From: Candidatus Rokuibacteriota bacterium
Lineage (GTDB): Bacteria > Methylomirabilota > Methylomirabilia > Rokubacteriales > CSP1-6
Length of the DNA: 64,000 nt
Assembly (NCBI GenBank): GCA_003220435.1
Contig: QHSL01000063.1
Span: 91,962 to 155,961, forward strand
Direction: 5' to 3'
Shown: positions 16,255 to 25,060 of the stretch, in pieces
How positions within the stretch are numbered: position 1 is the first letter of the stretch
Layout: each line of letters starts with the position of its first letter
Translations under genes and position numbers: made by a program
The notes under the pieces: generated by a model
Told to the model about the DNA's origin: nothing
What the model saw: only the letters and a program-made list of their open reading frames with translations
Databases searched by the model: none

Positions 16255-18048
16255 ATGACACGCCCGCTCCTGCTCAGCTGCGAGGCCGTGAGCATGGCTT
16301 ACGGAAGCCGGTCGCTCTTCGACGATCTGTCCTTCGGGTTGTTCGAAGGCGACCAGGCCGGCCTCGTCGGCCCCAACGGCTCCGGCAAGTCGACCCTCCT
16401 CAAGATCCTCGCCGGCGACACGGCGCCCGACCGCGGCTCCCGCTCCCTCCGGGGCGGGCTCCGGGTCGGCTACGTACCGCAGGACCCCGTGTTCCCCGCC
16501 GGGCGCACGGTCGAAGACGTCCTGACCACGGCGGTGGCCCGCGTAGACGAGGAAGACCGCCCCGGTCGCGTCGCGCAGGCCCTGGGCCGTGCCGGATTCG
16601 CGGACGGTCGCGCGGAGGTCGACAGGCTCTCGGGGGGCTGGAAGAAGCGGCTCACGATCGCTCGCGAGCTGGCCGCCGCCCCCGACATCCTCCTGATGGA
16701 CGAGCCGACCAATCACCTCGACGTCGAGGGCATCCTGTGGCTCGAGGACGTTCTCACCGAACGCGCGCGCGCGGTCCTGGTGGTGAGCCACGATCGCTAC
16801 TTTCTCGAGCACGTGGCCACGCGCATGCTCGAGCTGAACCGCGTCTATCCCGACGGCCTGTTCGAGGCCGTGGGGCGCTACAGCGAGTTCCTGGCGAGAC
16901 GCGACGAGTTCCTGCGCGGGCAGTCGGCCTATCAAGACGCGCTCGCCAACACCGTCCGGCGCGAGATCGAGTGGCTCCGCCGCGGAGCCAAGGCGCGCTC
17001 CACCAAGGCAAAGGGGCGCATCAAGGAGGCGGGGCGGCTCATTGAGGAGCTGGAGGGGAGCCGCGCCCGTGCCGCCGGCGCGGCGGCGGGAATCGATTTC
17101 ACGTCGTCGCAGCGCCGCACGCGCCGGCTGCTGGTCGCGCGCGGCGTGACGAAGTCGCTCGGCGGCCGGCGCCTCGTCACCGATCTCGACCTGGTCATCA
17201 CGCCGGGCACGCACGTCGGCCTGATCGGCCCCAACGGCAGCGGCAAGACGACGCTGCTCGATGTGCTGGCCGGCGCGCTTCTGCCGGATGCCGGCGAGAT
17301 CGAGCGCGCTGACGGCCTGCGCGTGGTGCGCTTCGCCCAGGAGCGCGGCGGCGTCGACCCGGCGCAGAGCCTTCGGCGTGCGCTGGCGCCCGAGGGGGAC
17401 GCCGTCACGTGGCAGGGCCGGAGCGTTCACGTCCACTCGTGGGCCAAGCGGTTCCTGTTCAGGCTCGAGCAGCTCGAGGTCCCCGTCGGCCGTCTGTCGG
17501 GCGGCGAGCAGGCGCGCGTCCACATCGCGCGGCTCATGCGCGAGCCGGCCGACCTGTTGATCCTCGACGAGCCCACCAACGATCTCGATATCCCAACGCT
17601 CGAGGTGCTCGAGGAGAGCCTGGCGGAGTTCGACGGCGGACTCGTCCTTGTCACCCACGACCGCTTCATGCTCGAGCGCGTGTCCACCGTGATCGTCGCC
17701 CTCGACGGCCGCGGCGGGGCGGCCACGTTCGCCGACTACGCCCAGTGGGAGGTGGCGCGCGAGGCGGGCGGGCCGCCGCGCCGCCAGCCGGCGGAGACGG
17801 TCGCCGAGCGCGCGCGTGCGCGACCGCCGCGCCTCGGCTACCTCGAGCAGCGCGAGTGGGACGGCATGGAGCAGGCGATCCTGGACGCCGAGCGCGCGGT
17901 CGAGGCGCGCCAGGCCGAGGTGGACGACCCAGCGATCGCCTCGGACCCGGCGGCGCTCCAGCAGCGGTACGCGGCGCTCGAGGCCGCGCGCGCCGAGGTG
18001 GACCGGCTCTACACGCGCTGGGCCGAGCTCGACGCCAAGCGGGCGTGA
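16255..18048 (+). CDS. uup: ABC-F family ATPase, Uup type
   Basis: The 597-residue product has two ABC cassettes and no membrane segments. Cassette 1 has Walker A GPNGSGKST, signature LSGGWKKRLTIAREL and DEPTNHLD. Cassette 2 has GPNGSGKTT, LSGGEQARVHIARL and DEPTNDLD. A charged linker (about residues 235-280) joins them, and a C-terminal helical pair (about residues 515-597) of the Uup type follows. ABC-F proteins bind the ribosomal E site and help stalled ribosomes; Uup also affects replication and transposon excision. Translation probably depends on the preceding 19-residue gene. Confidence 0.93.
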   Translation: MTRPLLLSCEAVSMAYGSRSLFDDLSFGLFEGDQAGLVGPNGSGKSTLLKILAGDTAPDRGSRSLRGGLRVGYVPQDPVFPAGRTVEDVLTTAVARVDEEDRPGRVAQALGRAGFADGRAEVDRLSGGWKKRLTIARELAAAPDILLMDEPTNHLDVEGILWLEDVLTERARAVLVVSHDRYFLEHVATRMLELNRVYPDGLFEAVGRYSEFLARRDEFLRGQSAYQDALANTVRREIEWLRRGAKARSTKAKGRIKEAGRLIEELEGSRARAAGAAAGIDFTSSQRRTRRLLVARGVTKSLGGRRLVTDLDLVITPGTHVGLIGPNGSGKTTLLDVLAGALLPDAGEIERADGLRVVRFAQERGGVDPAQSLRRALAPEGDAVTWQGRSVHVHSWAKRFLFRLEQLEVPVGRLSGGEQARVHIARLMREPADLLILDEPTNDLDIPTLEVLEESLAEFDGGLVLVTHDRFMLERVSTVIVALDGRGGAATFADYAQWEVAREAGGPPRRQPAETVAERARARPPRLGYLEQREWDGMEQAILDAERAVEARQAEVDDPAIASDPAALQQRYAALEAARAEVDRLYTRWAELDAKRA

Positions 18049-18069
18049 GGCCGCCGCGCCCTCGGCGCG

Positions 18070-19668
18070 CTACTCCGCGGCGTGAGCTGACGCGCGCTCG
18101 GTGGCCGGCGCCGTCGCCGGAGTCGACGGCTCCATCCGGATCCGGCGCATCAGCGGCAGGAACAGCGGAACCGCCGTGAACATCACCGCCAGCAGCCAGA
18201 AATCGTCCACGTACGCCAGGAGCTGGGCCTGCGCCACCGTCTCGCGATAGAGCATCGCCACCGCCTGGCGCTCGGCGGTGAAGACGTCGCTGCCCCCGGT
18301 CACGAAGTGGCTTGCCCAGTGCGCCAGGCGCTCGCGCGTCGCCGGGTCCCACGCGGTGACGTGGCTCGCGAGCGTGCTCTGGTGGAACTGGCTTCGCTGG
18401 GCCAGCAGCGTCGTGGTCACCGCGATGCCCACGCTCCCGCCGATGTTGCGCGACATGCTGTACACCGCGGTGGCGTTCACGAGCTTGTCGCGCCGTATCG
18501 TGGCCAGCGTCAGGGTCGAGAGCGGGACGAAGACGAAGCCGAGCGCGAACCCCTGGATGAAGCGCGGAAGCGCCAGGGCCCAGTAGTCCATCCCGAGCGT
18601 GAGCGAGGTCATCATGTAGAGGCTCACGGCGTTGAGCAGGCAGCCGAACCCCAGCATCACGCGCTGGTCGACGCGGGTCACGATCCCCGAGGCGAACAGC
18701 GAGAAGATGTTGCCGATACCGCCGGGCGCCAGCACCAGACCCGAGGTCCACGCGTCGTACCCGAGAAGCTTCTGCGTGAAGACGGCGACCAGCAGCATGC
18801 CCGAGAACGTCCCGAAGCCGACGAGCATGCTGAGCGCGGCGCCGGTGGCGAAGTTGCGGTCGGTGAACACGGTGAGGTCGAGGACGGGATCGCTGGTCTT
18901 CAGCTCGTGGACCAGAAAGCTGCCGAGCGCGCCGACGGCGCCGATCGCCAGCACGACGATCGTCGACGAGGCGAACCAGTCTTCACGCTCACCGCGGTCC
19001 AGGACGAGCTGCAAGCAGCCGAAGCCCGCGATCATCAGCCCGAGGCCCCACCAGTCGATCCGTGCGGCCCGGCGCAGGTAGGGCGGATCGAACAGGAAGA
19101 CGCTCGCCAGGAAGAAGCCGAGGATCCCGACCGGCAGGTTGATGTAGAAGATCCAGCGCCACGACCACTGGTCGGCCAGGAAGCCGCCGACGGTCGGCCC
19201 CAGGATCGGGCCGAAGATGAAGCCGAGGCCCCACACGGCCATCGCGAGCCCCCGCTGGTGGAACGGGAAGATCTCCCAGAGGATCGCCTGCGAGAGCGGA
19301 ATGATCGGCCCGCCGCCGAGACCCTGGAAGATGCGCGCCACGATCAGCGTCGTCAGGTCGGGGGCCGCGCCGGAGATGAACGAGCTGACCACGAAGAGCG
19401 TGGCGCAGATCAGGAAGAACCGCTTGCGCCCGAACAGCCCGGCCAGCCACCCCGAGGCCGGGATGACGATGGCGTTGGCGGCCAGGTACGAGGTGATCAC
19501 CCACGACACCTCCTCGAGCCCCGCCGACAGCGAGCCCTGCAGGTGAGGGAGGATCACGTTGGTGACGCTGGTGTCGAGGATCTGCATGAAGGCGACCACC
19601 ATGACCGTGAAGGTGATCGCCCACTTCTGGACGGGAGAGATCGGGGCTTCCGATACCGGGGGCGTCAT
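18070..19668 (-). CDS. MFS multidrug transporter, DHA2 (EmrB/QacA) family
   Basis: The ATG at 19668 gives 532 residues with about fourteen membrane helices. Motif A-like LAGLFGRKRFFL follows helix 2, and the DHA2-typical FMQILDTSVTNVILPHL segment in helix 1 contains the conserved Asp. A long extracellular loop near residues 430-480 is typical of EmrB. EmrB normally pairs with an EmrA membrane-fusion protein and an outer-membrane channel; neither gene is present nearby. Drug or fatty-acid efflux is a family inference. An in-frame TTG at 19686 is the alternative start. Confidence 0.92.
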   Translation of the reverse strand: MTPPVSEAPISPVQKWAITFTVMVVAFMQILDTSVTNVILPHLQGSLSAGLEEVSWVITSYLAANAIVIPASGWLAGLFGRKRFFLICATLFVVSSFISGAAPDLTTLIVARIFQGLGGGPIIPLSQAILWEIFPFHQRGLAMAVWGLGFIFGPILGPTVGGFLADQWSWRWIFYINLPVGILGFFLASVFLFDPPYLRRAARIDWWGLGLMIAGFGCLQLVLDRGEREDWFASSTIVVLAIGAVGALGSFLVHELKTSDPVLDLTVFTDRNFATGAALSMLVGFGTFSGMLLVAVFTQKLLGYDAWTSGLVLAPGGIGNIFSLFASGIVTRVDQRVMLGFGCLLNAVSLYMMTSLTLGMDYWALALPRFIQGFALGFVFVPLSTLTLATIRRDKLVNATAVYSMSRNIGGSVGIAVTTTLLAQRSQFHQSTLASHVTAWDPATRERLAHWASHFVTGGSDVFTAERQAVAMLYRETVAQAQLLAYVDDFWLLAVMFTAVPLFLPLMRRIRMEPSTPATAPATERASAHAAE

Positions 19669-19693
19669 TGCCCTAGGCTCGCGCAAGGCGATT

Positions 19694-20143
19694 TCAGTCT
19701 AATCGATACGCGCGCCGCGCCGTACCGCTGAACAGCGCCAGCTTCTCCCCGGCCGAGGCCCGGGCGGTGATGCGCTTGAACGCGTTCCACAGCGCGGCGT
19801 AACCGATCCCCATCTTCTCCACCGGGAAGTTGCTCTCGAACATGCAGCGGTCCCCGCCGAAGCGCTCGATGCACGTCTCGATGTAGGGCTGCCAGTGCGC
19901 CGCCAGCTCGACCGACGACGGCGGCGCCGGAAGCGCGCCGTAGTCGTACGCCGCCAGCCGCATCATCATGCCGCCGAGCTTCATGACCACGTTCGGGCAC
20001 CGGGCGAGCTCGACGATCCCGGCCTTCCACGTCGCGAACACCGCGTCGCGCTTGCCGGCATAGGGCCCGTAGCCGAGCGGTCCGCCGACGTGGCCCACGA
20101 TGATGTTCGCGTCGGGAAACGCGCGCGCGAGATCGATGGCGTG
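19694..20143 (-). pseudogene. 5'-truncated amidohydrolase-2 gene
   Basis: This frame encodes only the C-terminal half of an amidohydrolase: ARAFPDANIIVGHVGGPLGY, CPNVVMKLGG and DRCMFESNFPVEKMG. It aligns closely with the last half of the intact protein at 50642-51667. Recognisable homology stops near 20143, where the aroA promoter region begins, and about 190 N-terminal residues, including the metal-binding HHH segment, are absent. No in-frame start with a ribosome site exists. I read it as a gene cut by a rearrangement, not as a short enzyme. Confidence 0.75.
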
Positions 20144-20169
20144 TACACTGACCGAGCGGAGGAACCCAC

Positions 20170-21468
20170 GTGGCGATGCAGATCGAGCCGATCGCGCGGC
20201 CGTTCGACGCCGTGGTCGAGCTTCCCGGGTCGAAGAGCTACTCGAACCGCGCGCTGCTCGTCGCCGCTCTGGCCCGCGGGCGCTCCGAGATCGCGCAAGC
20301 GCTCTTCTCGGACGACACGCGCTACATGCAGCGGGCGCTCGAGGCGCTCGGCGTGCGCGTGCGGGCCGACGAGACGTCGCAGTCGTTCGTGGTCGACGGC
20401 GTCGACGGCCGCTTCCCCGCGGCGCACGCCGCGCTCGAGATCGGCAACGCGGGAACCGCCGCGCGCTTCTTGACGGCGGCGGTCGCGCTCGGCCGCGGGA
20501 CGTTCGTGGTCGACGGCTCGGCGGCGATGCGCAAGCGGCCCATCGAGCCGCTGCTCGACGGTCTCCGCGCGCTCGGCGTGGACGCCGAGAGCCGCGACGG
20601 CACGGGCTGCCCTCCGGTGGTCGTGCGCGCCGACGGCATCGCCGGCGGGCGCGCCCGGGTTCGCGGCGACGTCTCCAGCCAGTACCTGAGCGCCTTGCTG
20701 ATGGCCGCGCCGTACGCCGCGCGCGACGTCGAGCTCGAGATCGAGGGCGAGCTCGTCTCGGCGCCGTACGTCACGATGACGCTGTCCACGATGGCGGAGT
20801 TCGGCGTGCGCGCCGAGCGGGACGGCGACCGCTGGTTCTGCGTGCCGTCGGGCCAGCACTACGCGGCGCGCCCCTACGCGGTCGAGCCCGACGCCTCGGG
20901 CGCGTCGTACTTCTTCGCGGCGGCGGCCGTCACCGGCGGGCGCGTGGTGGTGCCGCGGCTCGGCAGCCGCTCGGCGCAGGGAGATCTGGGACTGCTCGAC
21001 GTGCTCGCCCGCATGGGCTGCGACGTCAAGATCGAGTCCGACGCGATCACCGTGCAGGGGGCGGCGCGCCTGCGCGCTGTCGACGCCGACTTCACGCGCA
21101 TGGGCGACGTCGCGACCACCCTGATGGCGATCGCGCCGTTCGCCGACGGGCCCGTGACCGTGCGCGGGATCGCCCAGACCCACTACGAGGAGAGCGACCG
21201 TCCCCTCGCGGCCGCGACCGAGCTCCGGCGCATGGGGCTGACGGTCGACAGCACGTGGGACTCCGTGACGATCCATCCCGGCACGCCGCAGCCGTGCGAG
21301 GTGCAGACGTACGACGACCATCGCATCGCGATGAGCTTCGCGGTGACGGGACTGCGCGCGCCGGGCATCCGGATCGCCAACCCCGAGTGCGTGTCGAAGA
21401 CATTCCCCGAGTTCTTCGACGTGCTCCGCAGCCTGCGCGTGCCGTCAACGAGGGCGAGGCGAGCGTGA
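20170..21468 (+). CDS. aroA: 3-phosphoshikimate 1-carboxyvinyltransferase (EPSP synthase)
   Basis: The 432-residue product carries the two AroA signatures: LPGSKSYSNRALLVAAL near residue 19 and IGNAGTAARFLTAAVALG near residue 90, plus the KxxxxxL region RMGLTVDS. It also has the DDHRIAMSFA segment. The enzyme joins PEP to shikimate 3-phosphate in the sixth step of the shikimate pathway. GTG at 20170, six bases after GGAGGA, is the likely start; the ATG two codons later is twelve bases away. The next gene overlaps its stop as GTGA. No other aro gene is in the window. Confidence 0.95.
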   Translation: MAMQIEPIARPFDAVVELPGSKSYSNRALLVAALARGRSEIAQALFSDDTRYMQRALEALGVRVRADETSQSFVVDGVDGRFPAAHAALEIGNAGTAARFLTAAVALGRGTFVVDGSAAMRKRPIEPLLDGLRALGVDAESRDGTGCPPVVVRADGIAGGRARVRGDVSSQYLSALLMAAPYAARDVELEIEGELVSAPYVTMTLSTMAEFGVRAERDGDRWFCVPSGQHYAARPYAVEPDASGASYFFAAAAVTGGRVVVPRLGSRSAQGDLGLLDVLARMGCDVKIESDAITVQGAARLRAVDADFTRMGDVATTLMAIAPFADGPVTVRGIAQTHYEESDRPLAAATELRRMGLTVDSTWDSVTIHPGTPQPCEVQTYDDHRIAMSFAVTGLRAPGIRIANPECVSKTFPEFFDVLRSLRVPSTRARRA

Positions 21469-22238
21469 TCAACGTCTACGCGCTGTGCACCGGCTCCATC
21501 GAGCTCGACCGCGCCAGCATGGTATCGGATCTCGAGCCGGGCCAGCCCTGGACCGTGCCGGTGACGAGCTTTCTCGTGAGCCACCCGCGCGGTAAGCTCC
21601 TGTTCGACACCGGCGTGCACTGCCAGGCGCGCCTCGACCCGCTGACCCGCCTCGGCGCCGAGCGGATGAAGCGGTTGACGGTCAAGTCGCAGGCGGGCGA
21701 CGACGTGGTGCCCCAGCTCGCGACGCTCGGTCTCCACCCCGAAGACATCCGCTACGTCGCGAACTCGCACCTGCACTTCGACCACTGCGGCGGCAACGAG
21801 TTCTTCCCGCGGGCGACGTTCCTGGTGCAGCGGCCCGAGCTGGAATCAGCGCGGCGCCCCGGGTTCGTGCCGAGCTACAGCCCGAGCCCCATCGACTTCG
21901 ACCATCCGCTCGACTACCGGACGATCGACGGCGAGCACGACGTCTTCGGCGACGGCAGCGTGATCCTGTTCCCCACGTACGGCCACACGCCGGGGCACCA
22001 GTCGTTGCGGGTTCGGTCCGGGAAGCAGGCGGAGATCGTCTGCGCGTCCGACGCGTGCTACACGCGGGAGAACATGGACCGCGACGTGCTCCCCAAGATC
22101 CTCTGGAACGCGTCCGTCATGTCCGAGTCGCTGGCGGCGCTTCGCAAGCTGCGCGATCAGGCGGGTGCCACCATGTTCTACGGTCACGACCCTGCGCAGT
22201 GGCAGGCCACCCCGCGCGCCCCCGCGCCGGTGCTCTGA
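21465..22238 (+). CDS. MBL-fold metallohydrolase, N-acyl homoserine lactonase-like
   Basis: GTG at 21465 overlaps the aroA stop and gives 257 residues. The metal-binding motif HLHFDH (102-107) matches the HxHxDH of AHL lactonases such as AiiA. Further ligands are seen in the TYGHTPGHQSLRV and CASDACYT segments. The protein is cytoplasmic. Lactonase activity on quorum signals or on other lactones is a family-level inference; the neighbouring genes give no quorum-sensing context. Confidence 0.9.
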   Translation: MINVYALCTGSIELDRASMVSDLEPGQPWTVPVTSFLVSHPRGKLLFDTGVHCQARLDPLTRLGAERMKRLTVKSQAGDDVVPQLATLGLHPEDIRYVANSHLHFDHCGGNEFFPRATFLVQRPELESARRPGFVPSYSPSPIDFDHPLDYRTIDGEHDVFGDGSVILFPTYGHTPGHQSLRVRSGKQAEIVCASDACYTRENMDRDVLPKILWNASVMSESLAALRKLRDQAGATMFYGHDPAQWQATPRAPAPVL

Positions 22239-23239
22239 GCCCGCGCGGCTCGGCCCTCGCGAGCTGGTTCCGCGGCCCGGCGGCCCTCGCGCGGTTCCGG
22301 CGCCGGACAGTGGGACGCTCACCGGCCGTGCTCTCGCCACGTGGCTCCGGCTGGCGGGCGATCGCGCCCGACTGGGATGCTCTCTTCGACCTGGCCCGCG
22401 CCGGCGTGCCGTTTCAGACGGCGGTCGATCGCCGCTACGACCGCTCCGGCAACCCCCGGATCCTGCGCCGCGCGCTTCGCGAAGGCCGCACGGTGTTCTT
22501 CCCGCAGATCCATCAAGTGCTGCCGCGGCTCGCCCGGCTGATGGTCGCCTTGCGGGCGGCGTTGCTCGGGCCGGCGCGTGAGGAGTGCTCGTTCCTGTTT
22601 GCGGTCGAGGGCCGGGGCCGGGAAGGCCTGGGACTGCACCACGACGGCGACGTCGACGCGTTCTGGCTCCAGCTCGAGGGCCGGCGCACCGTGACGATCG
22701 GACCGCCGGTCGCGCCACGCACGCCGCTCGATCTGCCGGACTCGCTCGCCGCTCGCCGCGGGCGAGGTTGGCGCACGTTCGATCTTCCGCCGGGCTCGCT
22801 CTTTCACCTGCCGCCGCGGACGCCGCACCGGGTCGTGTGCCACGGGCGCTCGCTGGCGATCTCGCTCACGTGGAGGCGCGCGCGATCGGGACGGGCCGCC
22901 GGCCTCGCGGCCTGGGACGTCGTTGGCGGGCGAGCCATCGCGATCCCGCGCCCGGTGCGCGATCGGCTGTGGGTTCAGGTGCCGGTGGTCGCCGGGACCG
23001 TGGATCCGCGCCGCGACGACTTCAAGCTATGCTCGGTGGACGGCGTGTCGGTGGGTTTGCCGGCCAACCTGCGCCGCTGGGCGACGAGGCTCGCACTGAT
23101 GCCGTCTCTCCGCCGAGCCGACGTCCCCGCCGTCGCGCGCGATCAGCTCTTGCGCCATGGGGTCCTGGCGCCGGTCGACCTGCCGCTCGCCGTGCGACCC
23201 GAGCGCCCGCGGGAGCTCGACGGCTGGCGTTTCGCCTGA
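22199..23239 (+). CDS. JmjC/cupin-4-like Fe(II)/2-oxoglutarate oxygenase
   Basis: The protein has the double-stranded beta-helix core of cupin-4/JmjC proteins: FFPQIHQVLPRL, then LGLHHDGDVDAFWLQLEGRR (an HxD iron site), and PRTPHRVVCHG with the distal His. Similar proteins include ribosomal oxygenases such as YcfD and NO66, although this one is too divergent to assign a substrate. The start is uncertain. GTG at 22199 overlaps the upstream gene by 40 bases and gives 346 residues. CTG at 22235 would form a CTGA overlap with the upstream stop and begins just before the domain (residues SALASWFRGP). GTG further in, near 22310, would trim the domain. Confidence 0.78.
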   Translation: MAGHPARPRAGALSPRGSALASWFRGPAALARFRRRTVGRSPAVLSPRGSGWRAIAPDWDALFDLARAGVPFQTAVDRRYDRSGNPRILRRALREGRTVFFPQIHQVLPRLARLMVALRAALLGPAREECSFLFAVEGRGREGLGLHHDGDVDAFWLQLEGRRTVTIGPPVAPRTPLDLPDSLAARRGRGWRTFDLPPGSLFHLPPRTPHRVVCHGRSLAISLTWRRARSGRAAGLAAWDVVGGRAIAIPRPVRDRLWVQVPVVAGTVDPRRDDFKLCSVDGVSVGLPANLRRWATRLALMPSLRRADVPAVARDQLLRHGVLAPVDLPLAVRPERPRELDGWRFA

Positions 23240-23243
23240 GTGG

Positions 23244-24815
23244 TCAGCTTGCGCCCCGCGCGCGCGTCAGCACTTCGTCGATTCCGCCAGTGAAGTAGAA
23301 CGCGTCCTCCGGAATGCCGTCGTGCACACCATCGAGAATGGCCGTGCAGGCGGCCAGCGTGTCCGCGCGTGACACGAAGGTGCCCGGCCGCTGGGTGTAC
23401 GGCTCCGCGATGAAGAACGGCTGGGCGAGGAACCGGCGCAGCCGTCGCGCGCGCCCCACGGTCGCCCGCGCAGCCGCGTCGAGGTCCTGCCGGCCCTCGA
23501 GGGCGTCGGCCTCGGCGAGACATCTCCTGACGCGCTCGGCCACGGTCGCGGGCGTCTCGCCGACCACTTCGGGCATGAGCCAGCGCGATCGCGATGCCAC
23601 CGGATCGATGGCCGGCCAGATGTGCGCGGCCGCGATGGCGCGCGACATCGTGATGACCGTGTCGAACGCCTCGCGATGCTCCGGGTGGTCGGCGACGAAG
23701 AAGAACGTCTGGATCCCGCCGAGCCCGAGCGTGAAGCCCTCGTCGCGGACGTTCCGGAGGTCCTCGATGCGCGCGCCGGGAACGAACGTGAACAGGGAGA
23801 GCTCCGACGTGGCCAGACGCCGGACGAGCTCCTCCAGGAGCACGGTGGTGCCCACCCGCTCTCCGCCGAGCAGCGCGACCACGCCGCCGCGGACGATCGG
23901 CAGCAGGAGGTCGATCACCTTGATGCCGGTTTCGAGGAGCGTGGGGCGGCCGGCCGGCGTGGGCGGCACGAGCCGGTCGAGCGCCGAGCGCATCAGCGGC
24001 TCGCCGAGCGGCGCGTTCATCGGCTCGCCGCGCTCGGCGATCTGCATCCCCGGCGTCAGCTCGGCCGCCGCGTCACGCGCGATCGCGCGCACCCGCCCGT
24101 CGGGGAGGTGCTGCACGACCTGGACCGTGACGGCGCGGCCGGCCTCGTCGGCGGCGATCAGGGTGCTGAACAGCTCCGGCGGGCCCGCCGGCTCGAAGCG
24201 TGCCTCGATCAGCGGGCCCTCGGCACGCACGATTCGGCCGATCCGCGCGGGGAAGTCTTCGGGCAGCGGGCGGTCGCTCAGCGCGTCCTTCATGATGACG
24301 AGGATCCTCCTCTTGAGCCGTCGGCGAGCGGCGTGCAGGCGGTTGTTCACGGTGGTCGCGGGCAGATCGAGGAACGCCGCGATCTGCGCCTGCGAGCACT
24401 CGTGGACCCAGCGCAGCACGGCGGGCTCGCGGAGGCCGTCGGGAAGGTCGGCGAGCGCGGCCAGCGCCACGAGGCGACGACGGCCGGCGTCCATTCGCTG
24501 GTCGGCCGACGGGCCGTCGCCCGGAAGGTGCTCGGCCTCCGCCAGCGACTCGAGGCGCCGTGCGCGAAGCGCGTGGAGCGCCTGCCGCCGCACGATGCCG
24601 CGCAGCCACGCCGGGAAGGCCATGGCGTCGAGCAGACGCGGGAGGCCGCGCCACGCGGCCACGAACGCCTCCTGCACCACGTCCTTGGCGACGTCGACGT
24701 CGTGCACGAGCGCCATGGCCGAGCCGTGGGCGAGACGCTGGTAGCGCTGGACCAGCTCCGTGAAGCTGTCCACGTCGCCGCCGCGCGCCCGCTCCACCAG
24801 GGTCACCAGGTCCAT
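23244..24815 (-). CDS. ECF sigma factor fused to a degenerate ATP synthase beta-subunit-like domain
   Basis: The 523-residue protein starts at ATG 24815, with GGAGG eight bases upstream. Residues 1-95 are a sigma-2 domain (DVDVAKDVVQEAFVAAWRGL). Residues 115-170 are sigma-4 (LPDGLREPAVLRWV ... ATTVNNRLHAARRRLKRR). The rest is laid out like F1 beta (AtpD). It has a beta-barrel at 192-270 (GRIVRAEGPLIEARF, VVQHLPDGRVRAIARD), then LLETGIKVIDLLLPIVRGG (293-311), the alpha/beta signature PAIDPVASRS (401-410), and the C-terminal RFLAQPFFIAEPYT and IPEDAFYFTGGIDEVL. The P-loop reads GGERVGTT (317-324), with the essential Lys replaced by Thr, and much of the catalytic middle is missing. I infer a transcription factor with a non-hydrolysing F1-like sensor or docking domain. 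Confidence 0.9.
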   Translation of the reverse strand: MDLVTLVERARGGDVDSFTELVQRYQRLAHGSAMALVHDVDVAKDVVQEAFVAAWRGLPRLLDAMAFPAWLRGIVRRQALHALRARRLESLAEAEHLPGDGPSADQRMDAGRRRLVALAALADLPDGLREPAVLRWVHECSQAQIAAFLDLPATTVNNRLHAARRRLKRRILVIMKDALSDRPLPEDFPARIGRIVRAEGPLIEARFEPAGPPELFSTLIAADEAGRAVTVQVVQHLPDGRVRAIARDAAAELTPGMQIAERGEPMNAPLGEPLMRSALDRLVPPTPAGRPTLLETGIKVIDLLLPIVRGGVVALLGGERVGTTVLLEELVRRLATSELSLFTFVPGARIEDLRNVRDEGFTLGLGGIQTFFFVADHPEHREAFDTVITMSRAIAAAHIWPAIDPVASRSRWLMPEVVGETPATVAERVRRCLAEADALEGRQDLDAAARATVGRARRLRRFLAQPFFIAEPYTQRPGTFVSRADTLAACTAILDGVHDGIPEDAFYFTGGIDEVLTRARGAS

Positions 24816-25060
24816 TCGCGCCTCCGTTCGTGCACAGCTTAGTGCCGGGGAGGGCGCGCCGGCTTTGAGGTATTTTGGGGGTATCGCCGCGACTGGAGCG
24901 CCCCAAACCGAGGCGATCCTCAAGGAGCTGCGTTCGGCGTCTCGGTGACGGCGGCATACTCGCGATCGCGAGTGTATCGTTCTAGGGACTTTCGGGGCTC
25001 GTCCCCATCGGCTATAGCCTCGTTGATGGGACGAGCCGAGCACGAGGGAGGAGGAAGCCG

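Noticed and set aside
12186..20143. An insertion element as the cause of the two pseudogenes
   Set aside because: No terminal inverted repeats, target duplications or transposase remnants lie at either breakpoint; simple deletion or rearrangement explains them.
24840..24895. GGTAT...GGGGGTAT region before the sigma-AtpD gene as an ECF autoregulated promoter
   Set aside because: It has no GGAAC-like -35 and no clear ECF -10; the resemblance is only an A/T-rich patch.
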